Numbered from the stretch's first letter, positions 36,384-45,193 are shown. The stretch is DNA of 64,000 bases from Sphingomonas sp. GC_Shp_5 (GCF_026540855.1 NZ_JALNUP010000015.1:1-64000); one strand, 5' to 3'. The notes: generated from the letters alone by a model not told the origin. Program-made: numbers and translations.

Positions 36384-37127
36384 ATGCGCATGATCGGAAT
36401 GATGGCAGTGGCAGCGGCGGCGATCGCCACGGCAGGCATGGCGCAATCGCGCCCGGCGGTGAGTCCCGCAATCACCAAGGCACTGGCCGATCCGGCGCGA
36501 GCCGACCAGCAGGGTGACGACGCCCGGCGCCAGGCCGCCGCGGTGCTTGCCTTCTCGGGCGTCAAGCCGGGCGACACGGTGATCGATTACCTGCCGGGTG
36601 CAGGCTATTGGACGCGGATCTTCACCGGCGTCGTCGGCGCCAAGGGGCATGTCTACGCGCTATGGCCTGCCTCGGGCGGCAAATATGCCGACAAGGCGCT
36701 GCCGGCGCTGCGCGGCCGCGGCTTCGCCAATCTCACCGCCGAGGTCCAGGCAACCGACCTGCCGACCGCGCCCGTGCCGGTCGACCTGTTCTGGACCGTC
36801 CAGAACTATCACGACATCCCCAATGGCGGCGGTGGCGAGCCGGCGCTGCGCGCGTTCAACGCCGCGGTGTTCAAGCTGCTCAAAAAGGGCGGCACCTATG
36901 TGGTGATCGACCATGCCGATGCGGCAGGCCGTGGCCTTGCCAACACCGCGACTACCCATCGCATCGATCCTGCCGCGGTCCGGCAGCAGGTGGAAAGCGC
37001 CGGCTTCCGCTTCGTCGGCGAATCGCCGGTGCTGCGCAACGCGGCGGACGACCACAGCCAGAAGGTGTTCGATCCCGCGATCCGCGGCCGCACCGATCAG
37101 TTTGTCTACAAGTTCCGCAAGCCGTAA
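36384..37127 (+). CDS. Secreted class I SAM-dependent methyltransferase
   Basis: 247 residues with an N-terminal signal peptide (MRMIGMMAVAAAAIATAGMA). The methyltransferase fold follows: VIDYLPGAGYWTRIFTGVVG (motif I region, G-x-G-x-W), VYALWPAS, DLFWTVQNYHDIPN (acidic motif II position) and LLKKGGTYVVIDHADA (motif IV/post II). The frame is open far upstream, but the ATG at 36384 with GGGAG 10 bases upstream begins a signal sequence. Export of a SAM-dependent enzyme is unusual because SAM is cytosolic; it may act on or be tethered in the periplasm, or the domain may have lost activity. Confidence 0.75.
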   Translation: MRMIGMMAVAAAAIATAGMAQSRPAVSPAITKALADPARADQQGDDARRQAAAVLAFSGVKPGDTVIDYLPGAGYWTRIFTGVVGAKGHVYALWPASGGKYADKALPALRGRGFANLTAEVQATDLPTAPVPVDLFWTVQNYHDIPNGGGGEPALRAFNAAVFKLLKKGGTYVVIDHADAAGRGLANTATTHRIDPAAVRQQVESAGFRFVGESPVLRNAADDHSQKVFDPAIRGRTDQFVYKFRKP

Positions 37128-37192
37128 GCGGCGCGCCTGGGCTTCTGCGTCGGCAGGAGCCCAGGACCACGAGCCACGGTCACCGTTGATGC

Positions 37193-38239
37193 CTAGTGCA
37201 TTGCCGCGCGCAGCACGGCGCGGCAGCCCTGCGCCCGCGGCTCATATTCGACGATGCTCTGCAGGCTCTGCGCCATTGCCCGGATCAGCTTGGTGCCAAG
37301 CCCGGTGCCCTTGGGGCTGGCATCGACGACAATGCCGCAGCCATCGTCCTCGACCACCAGCAGGAACACGTCGCCATCCTCGCGGCGCAGCGCGACCCGC
37401 ACCTCGCCGGCGCTGTTCGGATAGGCATATTTGCACGCGTTGGTGACGAGTTCGGTGACGATCACGCCGAGCGACACTGCCTTGTCGGTCGACAGCCGGA
37501 TCGGGTCCGCGACCAGCCGCAACGCGTGCGGCGCCGAATCACTCGACAGTGTCTCGGCGAGTTCGTCGACCAGCGAGCCGAGATATTCCTGCATGTCGAC
37601 GCTCTCGACGTCATTGGCCGAATAGAGCCGACGGTGAACCTGCGCGATCGCCCCGATCCGCCGCTGGGTGTCGTCGAGCGCCGCCCGCGCGGTCGGGTCG
37701 CCGAGCGCGCTCGCCTGCAGCCGCACCATCGCCGACACCAGCTGCAGCGAGTTGGCGACGCGGTGATTGACCTCGCCGAGCAGCGCCTCGAGCCGGGCGT
37801 TGCTGGCGCGCAGGTCCGCCTCCACCGCCGCCTTGCCATGTTCCAGCGCCGCGCGGGTGCGAACCTGTTCGAAGGTCGCGGCAAGCAGGTCGAAGAAGTC
37901 CTCGCCCACCGTCTTGACCACATAGTCGGCCGCGCCCGCCTTGAGCGCGGCGACTGCGATGCGGCCTTCTTCCGAGCCGGTGACATAGACCACCGGCGGC
38001 GTGTCGCCCTGTTCGTGCAGCCGTTCCAGCGTCTCGAGGCCGTCCATGCCCGGCATGTAATGGTCGACCGCGATCAGCTCGAACCGCTCGGCGGCGGCCG
38101 CCGCCACGCCGTCGCTGCCGCTTTCGGCCAGCGTCACCCGATAGCCGCGCCGCTCCAGCGCGCGCTTCGCCAGCCGGCGAATGCCCGCATCGTCATCGAT
38201 GTAGAGGACGCTGGGAAGAGGCGCGGCGGTGTCGCTCAC
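37193..38239 (-). CDS. Response regulator-HisKA_2/HWE-type histidine kinase hybrid
   Basis: 348 residues. Receiver domain at about 8-125: phospho-Asp59 in LIAVDHYMPGMDG, VVYVTGSEEG, and a Lys in DYVVKTVGED. Kinase domain: His159 in EVNHRVANSLQLV, the HisKA_2/HWE pattern, then LGVIVTELVTNACKYAYPN (N box), DDGCGIVVD and GTGLGTKLIRAMAQ (G boxes). GTG start overlaps the upstream regulator stop by four bases. Kinases of this class often phosphorylate PhyR-type regulators in the general stress response. Membrane HK, single REC and this hybrid form one operon. Confidence 0.85.
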   Translation of the reverse strand: MSDTAAPLPSVLYIDDDAGIRRLAKRALERRGYRVTLAESGSDGVAAAAAERFELIAVDHYMPGMDGLETLERLHEQGDTPPVVYVTGSEEGRIAVAALKAGAADYVVKTVGEDFFDLLAATFEQVRTRAALEHGKAAVEADLRASNARLEALLGEVNHRVANSLQLVSAMVRLQASALGDPTARAALDDTQRRIGAIAQVHRRLYSANDVESVDMQEYLGSLVDELAETLSSDSAPHALRLVADPIRLSTDKAVSLGVIVTELVTNACKYAYPNSAGEVRVALRREDGDVFLLVVEDDGCGIVVDASPKGTGLGTKLIRAMAQSLQSIVEYEPRAQGCRAVLRAAMH

Positions 38240-38682
38240 TGATCCTCGACTTCGGGCACCTGGATCACCGACAGGAATAGGCCGAGCTGGCGGATCGCCT
38301 GGGCGAAGCTTTCGTAATTGACCGGCTTGGTGATGTAGACGTTGCAGCCGAGATCGTAGCAGCGCTGGATCTCCACCTTGTCGTCGGTGGTGGTCAGCAC
38401 CACGACGGGGGTGCGCTTGAGCGGGCTGCCCTCTGCCTTGATCCGGGTGAGGATGTCGGTGCCGCTCATGTCGGGTAGGTTGAGATCGAGCAGCACCAGC
38501 GCCGGGCCGTTCTTGGCGGGGCCGTCGGGCGCATCGAACAGGAATTCGAGCGCCTGGGTGCCATCGGTGAAATGCTTGATGTCGTTGAGGATGCCGGCGC
38601 GGCGGATGTTCTTCTCGATGAGGCGCGCATGGCCCTCATCGTCCTCGATCATCACGATGCCGACGGTTTGATGAGCGTTCAT
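38236..38682 (-). CDS. Single-domain response regulator (Rcp1-like)
   Basis: 148-residue receiver without an output domain. MIEDDEGHARLIEKNIRRAG gives the acidic pocket (13-15), phospho-Asp66 is in VLLDLNLPDMSG, Thr in VVVLTTTDD and Lys in VYITKPVNYESF. Length and LLDLNLPDMSGTDIL resemble phytochrome-linked Rcp1/CheY-like regulators. ATG overlaps the HK stop by four bases, so it is probably the direct target of that kinase. Confidence 0.88.
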   Translation of the reverse strand: MNAHQTVGIVMIEDDEGHARLIEKNIRRAGILNDIKHFTDGTQALEFLFDAPDGPAKNGPALVLLDLNLPDMSGTDILTRIKAEGSPLKRTPVVVLTTTDDKVEIQRCYDLGCNVYITKPVNYESFAQAIRQLGLFLSVIQVPEVEDQ

Positions 38683-40190
38683 GATCGTTTTTCCTGCACT
38701 TCGAATTGCTTGGGAAGATTGACCCGGAAGGTGGAGCCTTCGCCGAGTTGCGACTCGACGTCGATGGTGCCGCCGAGGCGATAGGCCAGCGCGCGGACAT
38801 GGGCGAGGCCGATGCCTTCGCCCGGCTGGTCCTGCTGGCCGGAGCGGCGGAACAGATCGAAAATGCGCTCATGGTCGCGCGGATCGATGCCGCGGCCATT
38901 GTCGGTGACCGCCAGGATCACCCGGCCGCGCGTCTCCTCGCCCGAGATGTGGATTGCGCCGGCGCGCCCCGGCTTGAGATATTTGGTCGCATTCTCGATC
39001 AGGTTGGAGAGGATCTGCTCGAGCGCGACGCGATCGGTGGTCAGCGTCGGCAGCGGCCGCGCGATGGTGAGGGTCACGCCGCGGTCGTCGAGCACATGCT
39101 GCATCGATCCGGCGATCGCCTCGACGATGGCGTCGGTCGCCAGCGGCTCGGGCGTGATCACGCGGCGGCCCTCGCGCGACAGCTTGAGGATGGCGTTGAT
39201 CAGCCGGTCCATCTTCTGGGTGGAGGTGCGGATGAAGCCGATCGCCTCGGGCAGATCCTCGCGCGCCGCCAGCCGCGCCTCGTCGGTGACGATCTCGGGA
39301 CATTGCGCCTCGGCGCGGTCGACCAGTTCGGCGAGTGGCGCGGTCGCGGCTTCGAGCTCGGCGGTGAAGCCCATCACATTGACCAGCGGCGAGCGCAGAT
39401 CGTGGCTGACGATATAGGCGAAGCGCTGGATCTCTTCATTGGCACGCGAGAGATCGGCGGTGCGCTCGGCGACGCTTGCCTCGAGCCGCTCGTTGAAGCT
39501 GCGCAGGCGGTCCCGCGACGCCGTGAGGTTCGCCGTGTACCGGCGCACCGTGACAAACGAGGCGAGCGCGACCAGCAGCAGCAGCGCCGCCGCGATCAAG
39601 AGGATCGTATAGAAGGCCTTGATGCTAAGCCGCTGGGCATCGTCGCGGATCGTCAGCAGCCGGCGTTCCTCGTCCGCCATTCCGGTGAAGCGCTGGCGGA
39701 TTGCTGTCAGCCGCCGCACGCTGGCTTCCTTGGCGAACAGGCCATCGGCGGCAGGAGTGAGGCCGGCATCGACCAGGGTGATCGTCCGGTTACGCTGGGT
39801 GAGCAGCGCGCCGATCGAGCGGCGCAGCGCGCTCATATTCGCGATCTGGCGGGGGTTGTCCTCGGTTAGCGTCGAGATTCGATCAAGCGCCGGGCCGAGT
39901 GCCGACTGCGCACGGCTATAAGCGGTGCGATAAGCAGGGTCGGCGGTGAGCAGATAGCCGCGCCGCGACGCCTCGCCCTGCTCCACCAGCCGCTGCGCAT
40001 TGGCGACCGCGACCTCCACCTCATAGGTGTGGCTGACCCAGCGGCTATGGTCCTGGTTCTGCCCGGTCACCCAGGCGGCGGCGATGCCCGCCACCACCAA
40101 TGCGGCGAAGCCCAGAACCATGAACGACACCAGCACGCGGCTGAAGCGCTCTTCGGAGACGACGAAGTGGTTCCTGACGGTACGCAGCAC
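38679..40190 (-). CDS. CHASE3-domain sensor histidine kinase
   Basis: 503 residues. Transmembrane helices at about 21-43 and 192-215 bracket a periplasmic CHASE3 domain (about 45-185). A short coiled-coil leads to HisKA with His263 (AYIVSHDLRSPLV), and the HATPase domain has [23 protein letters not shown] and GEGIGLAHVRALAYRLGG. GTG start at 40190. It heads a three-gene phosphorelay operon with the single-domain regulator and the REC-kinase hybrid. Confidence 0.88.
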   Translation of the reverse strand: MLRTVRNHFVVSEERFSRVLVSFMVLGFAALVVAGIAAAWVTGQNQDHSRWVSHTYEVEVAVANAQRLVEQGEASRRGYLLTADPAYRTAYSRAQSALGPALDRISTLTEDNPRQIANMSALRRSIGALLTQRNRTITLVDAGLTPAADGLFAKEASVRRLTAIRQRFTGMADEERRLLTIRDDAQRLSIKAFYTILLIAAALLLLVALASFVTVRRYTANLTASRDRLRSFNERLEASVAERTADLSRANEEIQRFAYIVSHDLRSPLVNVMGFTAELEAATAPLAELVDRAEAQCPEIVTDEARLAAREDLPEAIGFIRTSTQKMDRLINAILKLSREGRRVITPEPLATDAIVEAIAGSMQHVLDDRGVTLTIARPLPTLTTDRVALEQILSNLIENATKYLKPGRAGAIHISGEETRGRVILAVTDNGRGIDPRDHERIFDLFRRSGQQDQPGEGIGLAHVRALAYRLGGTIDVESQLGEGSTFRVNLPKQFEVQEKRS

Positions 40191-40244
40191 GAAGGGCGCT
40201 TTAGGACAGGATTGGACAACTGGCCAGTGTTGCTGCCTAAACCT

Positions 40245-41015
40245 CTATAGAAGCAGGTCCTGGGCTCCCGCCTTGCCGACGCTGCCGCCGCCGCGCCGCC
40301 GGTCCATCTCGTGATTGGCGGTAAAGCGGATGTCGGGATCGCGATCGGTGAGGAAGCCCATCAGCGTCTCATGATCGAGCTCGCGCCATTCCTTGCCGCG
40401 ATCCGGGCCGTAGCGCACCCGCGGGATCAGCCCGGGATCTCGTGACCATTCGATCAGCTGCGGCAGCCCCGCCTCGTTGAGCTGGTCGCGCAGGTGGAAG
40501 GCGGTGACATAGGCGTCGGGGAACGCCCGGTGCGCCGGCAGGCCGCGCTGCTGGTCGATCCCCTCGGGCCGCCGCCAGTAGCGCAGCACCTGGTTGGAGA
40601 AGCTCGGGCTGCCCGGCCACATCCGCAGCGCGCATTTCCACGTGCAGATCCACTCGGCGCCATGGGTCAGCGCCGCGGTGCAGAATTGCTGCTCGAAATC
40701 CGCCCGATGCGCGGCAAGCGCGACGCGGCGCGGGTAGGGGTCGAGCACGCGGCGCGCGACGTCATGCCACCACGGTGCCTCGGCGACGTCCTCGTCGGAG
40801 ATATGGTGGATCGCCTGGGTGACCGGCGGGATCGCGCGACCGGGATTGACCAGGATCGATCCGCCGTCCCCCTCCAGCTCCCAGCGGCCATCGGCCTGCA
40901 GCGCGACATCCTGCCAGCCGATCTCGCACACGCCGTGCGCGGGCGGCGCGCTGCCGGTGGTTTCGAGGTCGATGACGCGGACGATCTGGGGCGTGGGCCG
41001 GGTGGGAGAGCGCAT
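40245..41015 (-). CDS. DEDD-family 3'-5' exonuclease
   Basis: 256 residues. Exo I: VIDLETTGSAPPAHGVCEIGW (Asp16, Glu18), Exo II: ALAAHRADFEQQF (about 98-110), Exo III: AHRAFPDAYVTAFHL with H-x4-D. This matches DnaQ-like/ExoX exonucleases rather than a polymerase proofreading subunit, since no polymerase-binding tail is visible. DNA or RNA substrate unknown. It follows the HK gene head to tail across 54 bases. Confidence 0.83.
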   Translation of the reverse strand: MRSPTRPTPQIVRVIDLETTGSAPPAHGVCEIGWQDVALQADGRWELEGDGGSILVNPGRAIPPVTQAIHHISDEDVAEAPWWHDVARRVLDPYPRRVALAAHRADFEQQFCTAALTHGAEWICTWKCALRMWPGSPSFSNQVLRYWRRPEGIDQQRGLPAHRAFPDAYVTAFHLRDQLNEAGLPQLIEWSRDPGLIPRVRYGPDRGKEWRELDHETLMGFLTDRDPDIRFTANHEMDRRRGGGSVGKAGAQDLLL

Positions 41016-41063
41016 TGCACTCCAGATGGGGCATGAGAGGCGTTTACGCCAGCCCGGGCGCGA

Positions 41064-41534
41064 TCACCGCAGGTACGGATCCTCGGCGTCCGTATCGAGC
41101 TCGCGCACCCCACGGCGCTGGCGGGCGCGGTCGACCAGCTTGCGGATCCCCTCGCGGCGCTCGCGCGCGGCGGGCACGTCGCGCAGCACGAAGGCGCGGT
41201 GGCCGGTGGTGCGATCGGACGAGGTGATGGTGATGGTGCCGAGATCGGTGAGCTGGTTGATCAGCGAGTAATCGACGCGGACGTCCTTGATCCGATACAG
41301 CTCGATCTCGTCGATCGATTTCATGATCAGCCCGCGCTTCACGATCAGCCGCTGGTCGGTGATCTCATAGGATGAGGCGACGTTCTGCAACCAGCGGATC
41401 GCGACGATCACCAGCCCGACGCCGACCAGGCATAGGAGCAGCGTGCCCCAGCCGGCGAAGCTGCCGAGCAGCCAGCGCCCGGTGCTCGCGCGGAAGCTGT
41501 CGACATCGCGCTCGGCTGTGTAAGTCCCCACCAT
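41064..41534 (-). CDS. PH domain-containing membrane protein
   Basis: 156 residues. A hydrophobic stretch of two helices (about 20-50, FAGWGTLLLCLVGVGLVIVAIRW) is followed by a bacterial PH domain 2 (about 53-130): YEITDQRLIVKRGLIMKSIDEIELYRIKDVRVDYSL and then GTITITSSD. The C-terminal tail is charged. Family members are of unknown role. ATG at 41534. It lies downstream of the phosphomannomutase gene on the same strand across 30 bases. Confidence 0.82.
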   Translation of the reverse strand: MVGTYTAERDVDSFRASTGRWLLGSFAGWGTLLLCLVGVGLVIVAIRWLQNVASSYEITDQRLIVKRGLIMKSIDEIELYRIKDVRVDYSLINQLTDLGTITITSSDRTTGHRAFVLRDVPAARERREGIRKLVDRARQRRGVRELDTDAEDPYLR

Positions 41535-41564
41535 GGGCGCAACCTATTCGCCGGCCGGCCGCTG

Positions 41565-42935
41565 TCAATCGCGGCTGATGCCGGAGGCGGCGAGTTGCGC
41601 ATCGAGCCCTGCGAGCAACCGCTCGAGCGCGGCCGCGTCGCTGGCCTCGGCGCGCGCGGTGAGCAGGTCCTGGGTGTTGGAGGCGCGCAGCAGCCACCAG
41701 CCGTCCGCCGTCGTGACGCGCAGGCCGTCGGTGGTGTCGATCGCGGCATCGTCGGCGCGCAGCCGCGCCAGTACCTCATCGATCACCGCTAGCTTGCGGC
41801 TCGCCGCGACCGGAAAGCGCAGGTCGGGGGTATTGACCAGCTCGGGCATCGCACTGCGCAAGTCGGTCAGCGACCGGCCCGACAGGTGCACCGCGCGAAT
41901 CAGCTGCACCGCGGCGTAGAGCGCGTCGTCGAAGCCGTAATAATCGCCGCCGAAGAAGATGTGGCCACTCAGCTCGCCCGCGATCGGCGCGCCGGTCTCA
42001 AGCATCTTCTCCTTCATCGGGCTGTGGCCGGTGCGCGCCATGATCGGTCGGCCGCCCAGCGCGGCGATCCGCGCGAACAGATAATCGGAGGATTTGACGT
42101 CAGCCACCACCGGGGCGCCGGGCGTAGCGGCGAGCACCGGCTCGACCAGCAGCGCCAGGATCTGGTCGCCCCACAAGGTTCGGCCCTGCGCGTCGACCAC
42201 CGCGATCCGGTCCGCATCGCCATCAAAGGCTACACCGAAATCGAGCTTTTTGTCCGCGACCAGCCGCTTCAGATCGATCAGATTAACCTCTTCGGCAGGA
42301 TCGGGATGATGATGGGGAAAATGGCCGTCTACCTCGGCGAACAGCACATGATGCTCACCCGGGAGGAGCTCGATCAGTTTCTCGAGCGCCGGGCCGGCGG
42401 CGCCGTTGCCGCAATCCCAACCGATCCGATAAACGCCGCCGGCATGGCCCGCCATCAGCCGGGCGACATAGGCGTCGACCACGTCGATCTCGGTCACGCG
42501 GCCGTGCGTGGTGGTGGGAGCCGTGCCGCCGGCCGCGATCGCCGCCAGATCGCGAATGTCGCCGCCGAAAAACGAGCGGTGCTGCAGCACCATCTTGAAG
42601 CCATTGTCATCGCGGGGATTGTGGCTGCCGGTTACTTGGATGCCGCCATCCACTTCTAGGCTGGCCTCGACGAAGTAGAGCATCGGCGTCGGCCCGACGC
42701 CGATCCGCACCACATCGACCCCGCCGGCGGTCAGCCCGTCGACCAGCGCCGCCTCCAGCGCCGGCGACGACAACCGCCCGTCGCGCCCCACCGCAACGCG
42801 GCGTCCTCCCGCCTGTCGCACCCGGCCGGCGAAGGCGAGGCCGACCGCATGGGCATCGGCCGCGAACAACGTCTGCCCGGTGACGCCGCGGATGTCATAT
42901 TCGCGCAGGATGCTGGGGTGGAAATGATGCGACAT
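41565..42935 (-). CDS. Phosphomannomutase/phosphoglucomutase
   Basis: 456 residues. The active-site Ser104 is in VTGSHNPRDDNGFKM, the metal loop is DFGVAFDGDADRIA (about 238-251, DxDxD), the sugar-ring loop is GELSGHIFF, and the phosphate loop is near the C-terminus. It interconverts mannose-6-P/mannose-1-P or glucose-6-P/glucose-1-P for exopolysaccharide or LPS sugars. It resembles the AlgC-type bifunctional enzyme, so I do not choose one symbol. ATG at 42935 begins MSHHFHPSILREYDIRG. Confidence 0.92.
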   Translation of the reverse strand: MSHHFHPSILREYDIRGVTGQTLFAADAHAVGLAFAGRVRQAGGRRVAVGRDGRLSSPALEAALVDGLTAGGVDVVRIGVGPTPMLYFVEASLEVDGGIQVTGSHNPRDDNGFKMVLQHRSFFGGDIRDLAAIAAGGTAPTTTHGRVTEIDVVDAYVARLMAGHAGGVYRIGWDCGNGAAGPALEKLIELLPGEHHVLFAEVDGHFPHHHPDPAEEVNLIDLKRLVADKKLDFGVAFDGDADRIAVVDAQGRTLWGDQILALLVEPVLAATPGAPVVADVKSSDYLFARIAALGGRPIMARTGHSPMKEKMLETGAPIAGELSGHIFFGGDYYGFDDALYAAVQLIRAVHLSGRSLTDLRSAMPELVNTPDLRFPVAASRKLAVIDEVLARLRADDAAIDTTDGLRVTTADGWWLLRASNTQDLLTARAEASDAAALERLLAGLDAQLAASGISRD

Positions 42936-42990
42936 CCTGGCTCCTGGGTAATGCGTATGGCGATCGGCGGTAGAGGATCGGCCTTGTGCC

Positions 42991-43070
42991 GTCATCCCAG
43001 CGGACGCTGGGATCTCGTGGAGGAGGGCAGGACCGGAGCCGCGAGAGGCCCCAGCTTTCGCTGGGGTGAC
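42991..43070. repeat. GTCATCCCAGC palindromic repeat, copy B
   Basis: 80 bases. It begins GTCATCCCAGCGGACGCTGG and ends CCAGCTTTCGCTGGGGTGAC. The two ends are inverted and each can fold alone. It shares GGGATCTC and the ends with copies A and C; the internal 30-odd bases differ. Confidence 0.85.
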
Positions 43071-43147
43071 GGATTGAAAGATGGACTATGTGGTGGACCG
43101 GCGCCGTTGCAGGCGGGCTTCTTGATCGCACCGCCGACACCGCAGCC

Positions 43148-43408
43148 TCACTCCACCCGGTCGAGCGACTTCAGCAGCAGGTCGCGCGCGGCGTTGACGC
43201 GGCGGGCGAGGTCCACCGATCCGCCGCGATCGGGATGGACCTGCGCCGCCAGCCGGCGATGCGCGGCGCGGATCGCCTCGGCATCGGCGCCGCGCTCGAC
43301 GCCCAGCACCGCGCGCGCCTCGGCGACATCGCCGACCGGCAGACGCTTGGGCTTGCGCAACAATTGCCACACGCCCCAGATCACGACGAGCGCGACGATC
43401 CACTTCAT
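43148..43408 (-). CDS. Small membrane-anchored J-domain protein
   Basis: 86 residues. An N-terminal hydrophobic helix (MKWIVALVVIWGVWQLLR, 1-18) precedes a compact J domain with the HPD motif at 58-60 (VHPDRGGS). The J domain is near the C-terminus, like DjlA/TIM14-type proteins, so it probably recruits DnaK to the membrane. Its ATG overlaps the mipZ stop (TGATG), indicating translational coupling with mipZ. Confidence 0.85.
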   Translation of the reverse strand: MKWIVALVVIWGVWQLLRKPKRLPVGDVAEARAVLGVERGADAEAIRAAHRRLAAQVHPDRGGSVDLARRVNAARDLLLKSLDRVE

Positions 43409-44196
43409 CAGGCGGCCACTACCGGTGCCGCCGCCTCGGGCAGCTGCAGCGCCGCCATCATCTCGCGCAACTCCTGGCGGGCGGCGACATGGCCGAGGCC
43501 CATCGCGCCGAATTCCTTGGAATCGATCATCGTCAGGCCGGAGGGGAACAGCTCGCGATAGACCACGCGCTCGCCGAGCCCCGGGATGATGCGGAAGCCG
43601 ACCCGCTTGGCAAGCTGGCCGAGTGCATCGGACACCCGGCGCATGTTGCGCGCCTCGATATGCTGCAGGCGATTGCGGAGCACCACCCAATCGATCTGGG
43701 TGCCGTCGGCGCGAGCGCGCTGCTTGCGCGCATCCCAGATCAGCTCCGAATAGAAGGACGGGCGGGTGACGTTGAAGGTCTCTGGGTCAACCTGGCCGAT
43801 CAGGTCGAAATCGACGAAGCTGTCGTTCATCGGCGTCACCAGCGTGTTGGACAGTGCCGCCGCGGTGCGTGCGAAATAATCGTCGCGGCCGGGGGTGTCG
43901 ACCACCAGGAAGTCGGTACCGTCGGACAGTTCGGCCCACAGCCGCTCGAACACCGCCTCCGTCTCGCCGTCGTGGGTCGCGTGGATCGGCATCGGCAGCG
44001 CGCTGCCGGTGCGCTTGATGGTCGCGGCGCGATTGTCGAGGTAGCGGCCGACGGTGCGCTGGCGATGATCGAGATCGAGGCACGCCACGCGCGATCCCTT
44101 GGCGGCGAGCGCGATCGCGACGTGAACCGCCGTGGTCGATTTGCCGGTGCCGCCCTTCTCGTTGGCGAACACAATCACATGAGGCCCTGAGGGCAC
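43408..44196 (-). CDS. mipZ: Division-plane positioning ATPase MipZ
   Basis: 262-residue ParA-family P-loop ATPase. The deviant Walker A is NEKGGTGKST (12-21), switch-type CLDLDHRQRTVGRYLDNR follows, Walker B/switch II VVDTPGRDD. MipZ-specific segments DWVVLRNRLQHIEARNMRRV and GFRIIPGLGERVVYRELFP are present. It binds ParB near the origin and inhibits FtsZ polymerisation at the poles. GTG start at 44196 with AAGGA seven bases upstream. It diverges from panC, a neighbour often seen in Alphaproteobacteria. Confidence 0.93.
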   Translation of the reverse strand: MPSGPHVIVFANEKGGTGKSTTAVHVAIALAAKGSRVACLDLDHRQRTVGRYLDNRAATIKRTGSALPMPIHATHDGETEAVFERLWAELSDGTDFLVVDTPGRDDYFARTAAALSNTLVTPMNDSFVDFDLIGQVDPETFNVTRPSFYSELIWDARKQRARADGTQIDWVVLRNRLQHIEARNMRRVSDALGQLAKRVGFRIIPGLGERVVYRELFPSGLTMIDSKEFGAMGLGHVAARQELREMMAALQLPEAAAPVVAA

Positions 44197-44268
44197 GGGT
44201 CGTTTCCTTGTTGATCGCTGTTCAGTGCCTCCATAGAAGCCGCGCGCTCATTGTTCGAGGGGGTTTAG

Positions 44269-45114
44269 GTGCAGACGGTCCGGGATCTGAAAAGCCTGCG
44301 CTCGAGCGTGGCCGAATGGCGCGCCGAGGGCGCGCGAATCGCGCTGGTGCCGACGATGGGCGCGCTCCATGCGGGGCACATGGCGCTGATCGAGGCGGCA
44401 CGGCGGCCAGGCACCAAGGTGGTGGCGTCGATCTTCGTCAATCCGATCCAATTTGGTCCCAATGAGGACCTCGCCAAATACCCGCGGCGCGAGGCGGCGG
44501 ATGCGCGGATGCTCGCCGAGGCGGGCTGCGACCTGCTGTGGCTGCCGCCGGTCGAGGCGATGTACCCGGAGGGCTTCGCCACCAGCGTCAGCGTGTCGGG
44601 CGTCAGCGACGGGCTCGATGGCGCTGCGCGTCCCGGTCATTTCGACGGGGTCGCCACCGTCGTCACCAAGCTGTTCAACCAGGTCGGGGCCGACGCCGCT
44701 TACTTCGGTGAAAAGGATTTCCAGCAACTCGCGGTCATCCGCCGGCTGGCGGTCGACCTCGACATGGCCATCGAGGTGGTCGGCGTGCCCACCCAGCGTG
44801 ACGATGATGGCCTCGCGCTGTCGTCGCGCAACATCTATCTCGACGACGACCAGCGCGCCAAAGCGGTAGCGCTGCCGCGCGCACTCGGCGTCGCGGCGCG
44901 CGCAATCGCCAAGGGCGCGGACGTCGCCGCGGTGCTTGATGATGCGCGCAGCGCGCTTGGCGCGGCGGGCTTCGAGGTCGATTACGTCGAGCTGGCCGAT
45001 GCCGAATCACTCACGCCTGCTCCCGCCCCCGATCGGCCACGGCGGCTGCTTGCGGCGGCGCGAATGGGTACGACACGGTTGATCGACAATGTCGGAATCG
45101 AGCCTAATTGTTGA
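44269..45114 (+). CDS. panC: Pantoate-beta-alanine ligase
   Basis: 281 residues. It joins pantoate and beta-alanine via pantoyl-adenylate in the final step of pantothenate synthesis. The HIGH-type HAGH motif is at 34-37 (VPTMGALHAGHMALI), and KMSKS-equivalent ALSSRNIYL is near 183. Conserved FVNPIQFGPNEDLAKYPR and YFGEKDFQQL support the assignment. GTG start, divergent from mipZ. No panB or panD is adjacent. Confidence 0.96.
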   Translation: MQTVRDLKSLRSSVAEWRAEGARIALVPTMGALHAGHMALIEAARRPGTKVVASIFVNPIQFGPNEDLAKYPRREAADARMLAEAGCDLLWLPPVEAMYPEGFATSVSVSGVSDGLDGAARPGHFDGVATVVTKLFNQVGADAAYFGEKDFQQLAVIRRLAVDLDMAIEVVGVPTQRDDDGLALSSRNIYLDDDQRAKAVALPRALGVAARAIAKGADVAAVLDDARSALGAAGFEVDYVELADAESLTPAPAPDRPRRLLAAARMGTTRLIDNVGIEPNC

Positions 45115-45125
45115 TCAATCTGGTT

Positions 45126-45142
45126 TTAATTGCGTTAACCAT
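45126..45142 (+). promoter_or_regulatory. Possible CtrA-type half site
   Basis: TTAA, five bases, then TTAACCAT, in an AT-rich island about 50-65 bases upstream of the Sel1-like gene. The Caulobacter CtrA consensus is TTAA-N7-TTAAC, so spacing is off by two; the TTAACCAT half resembles known half sites. Confidence 0.3.
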
Positions 45143-45193
45143 TTCGTAGTAGGACTCGGGCCAGGGTGTTCTCATCAACGATGGGGGCATCCA

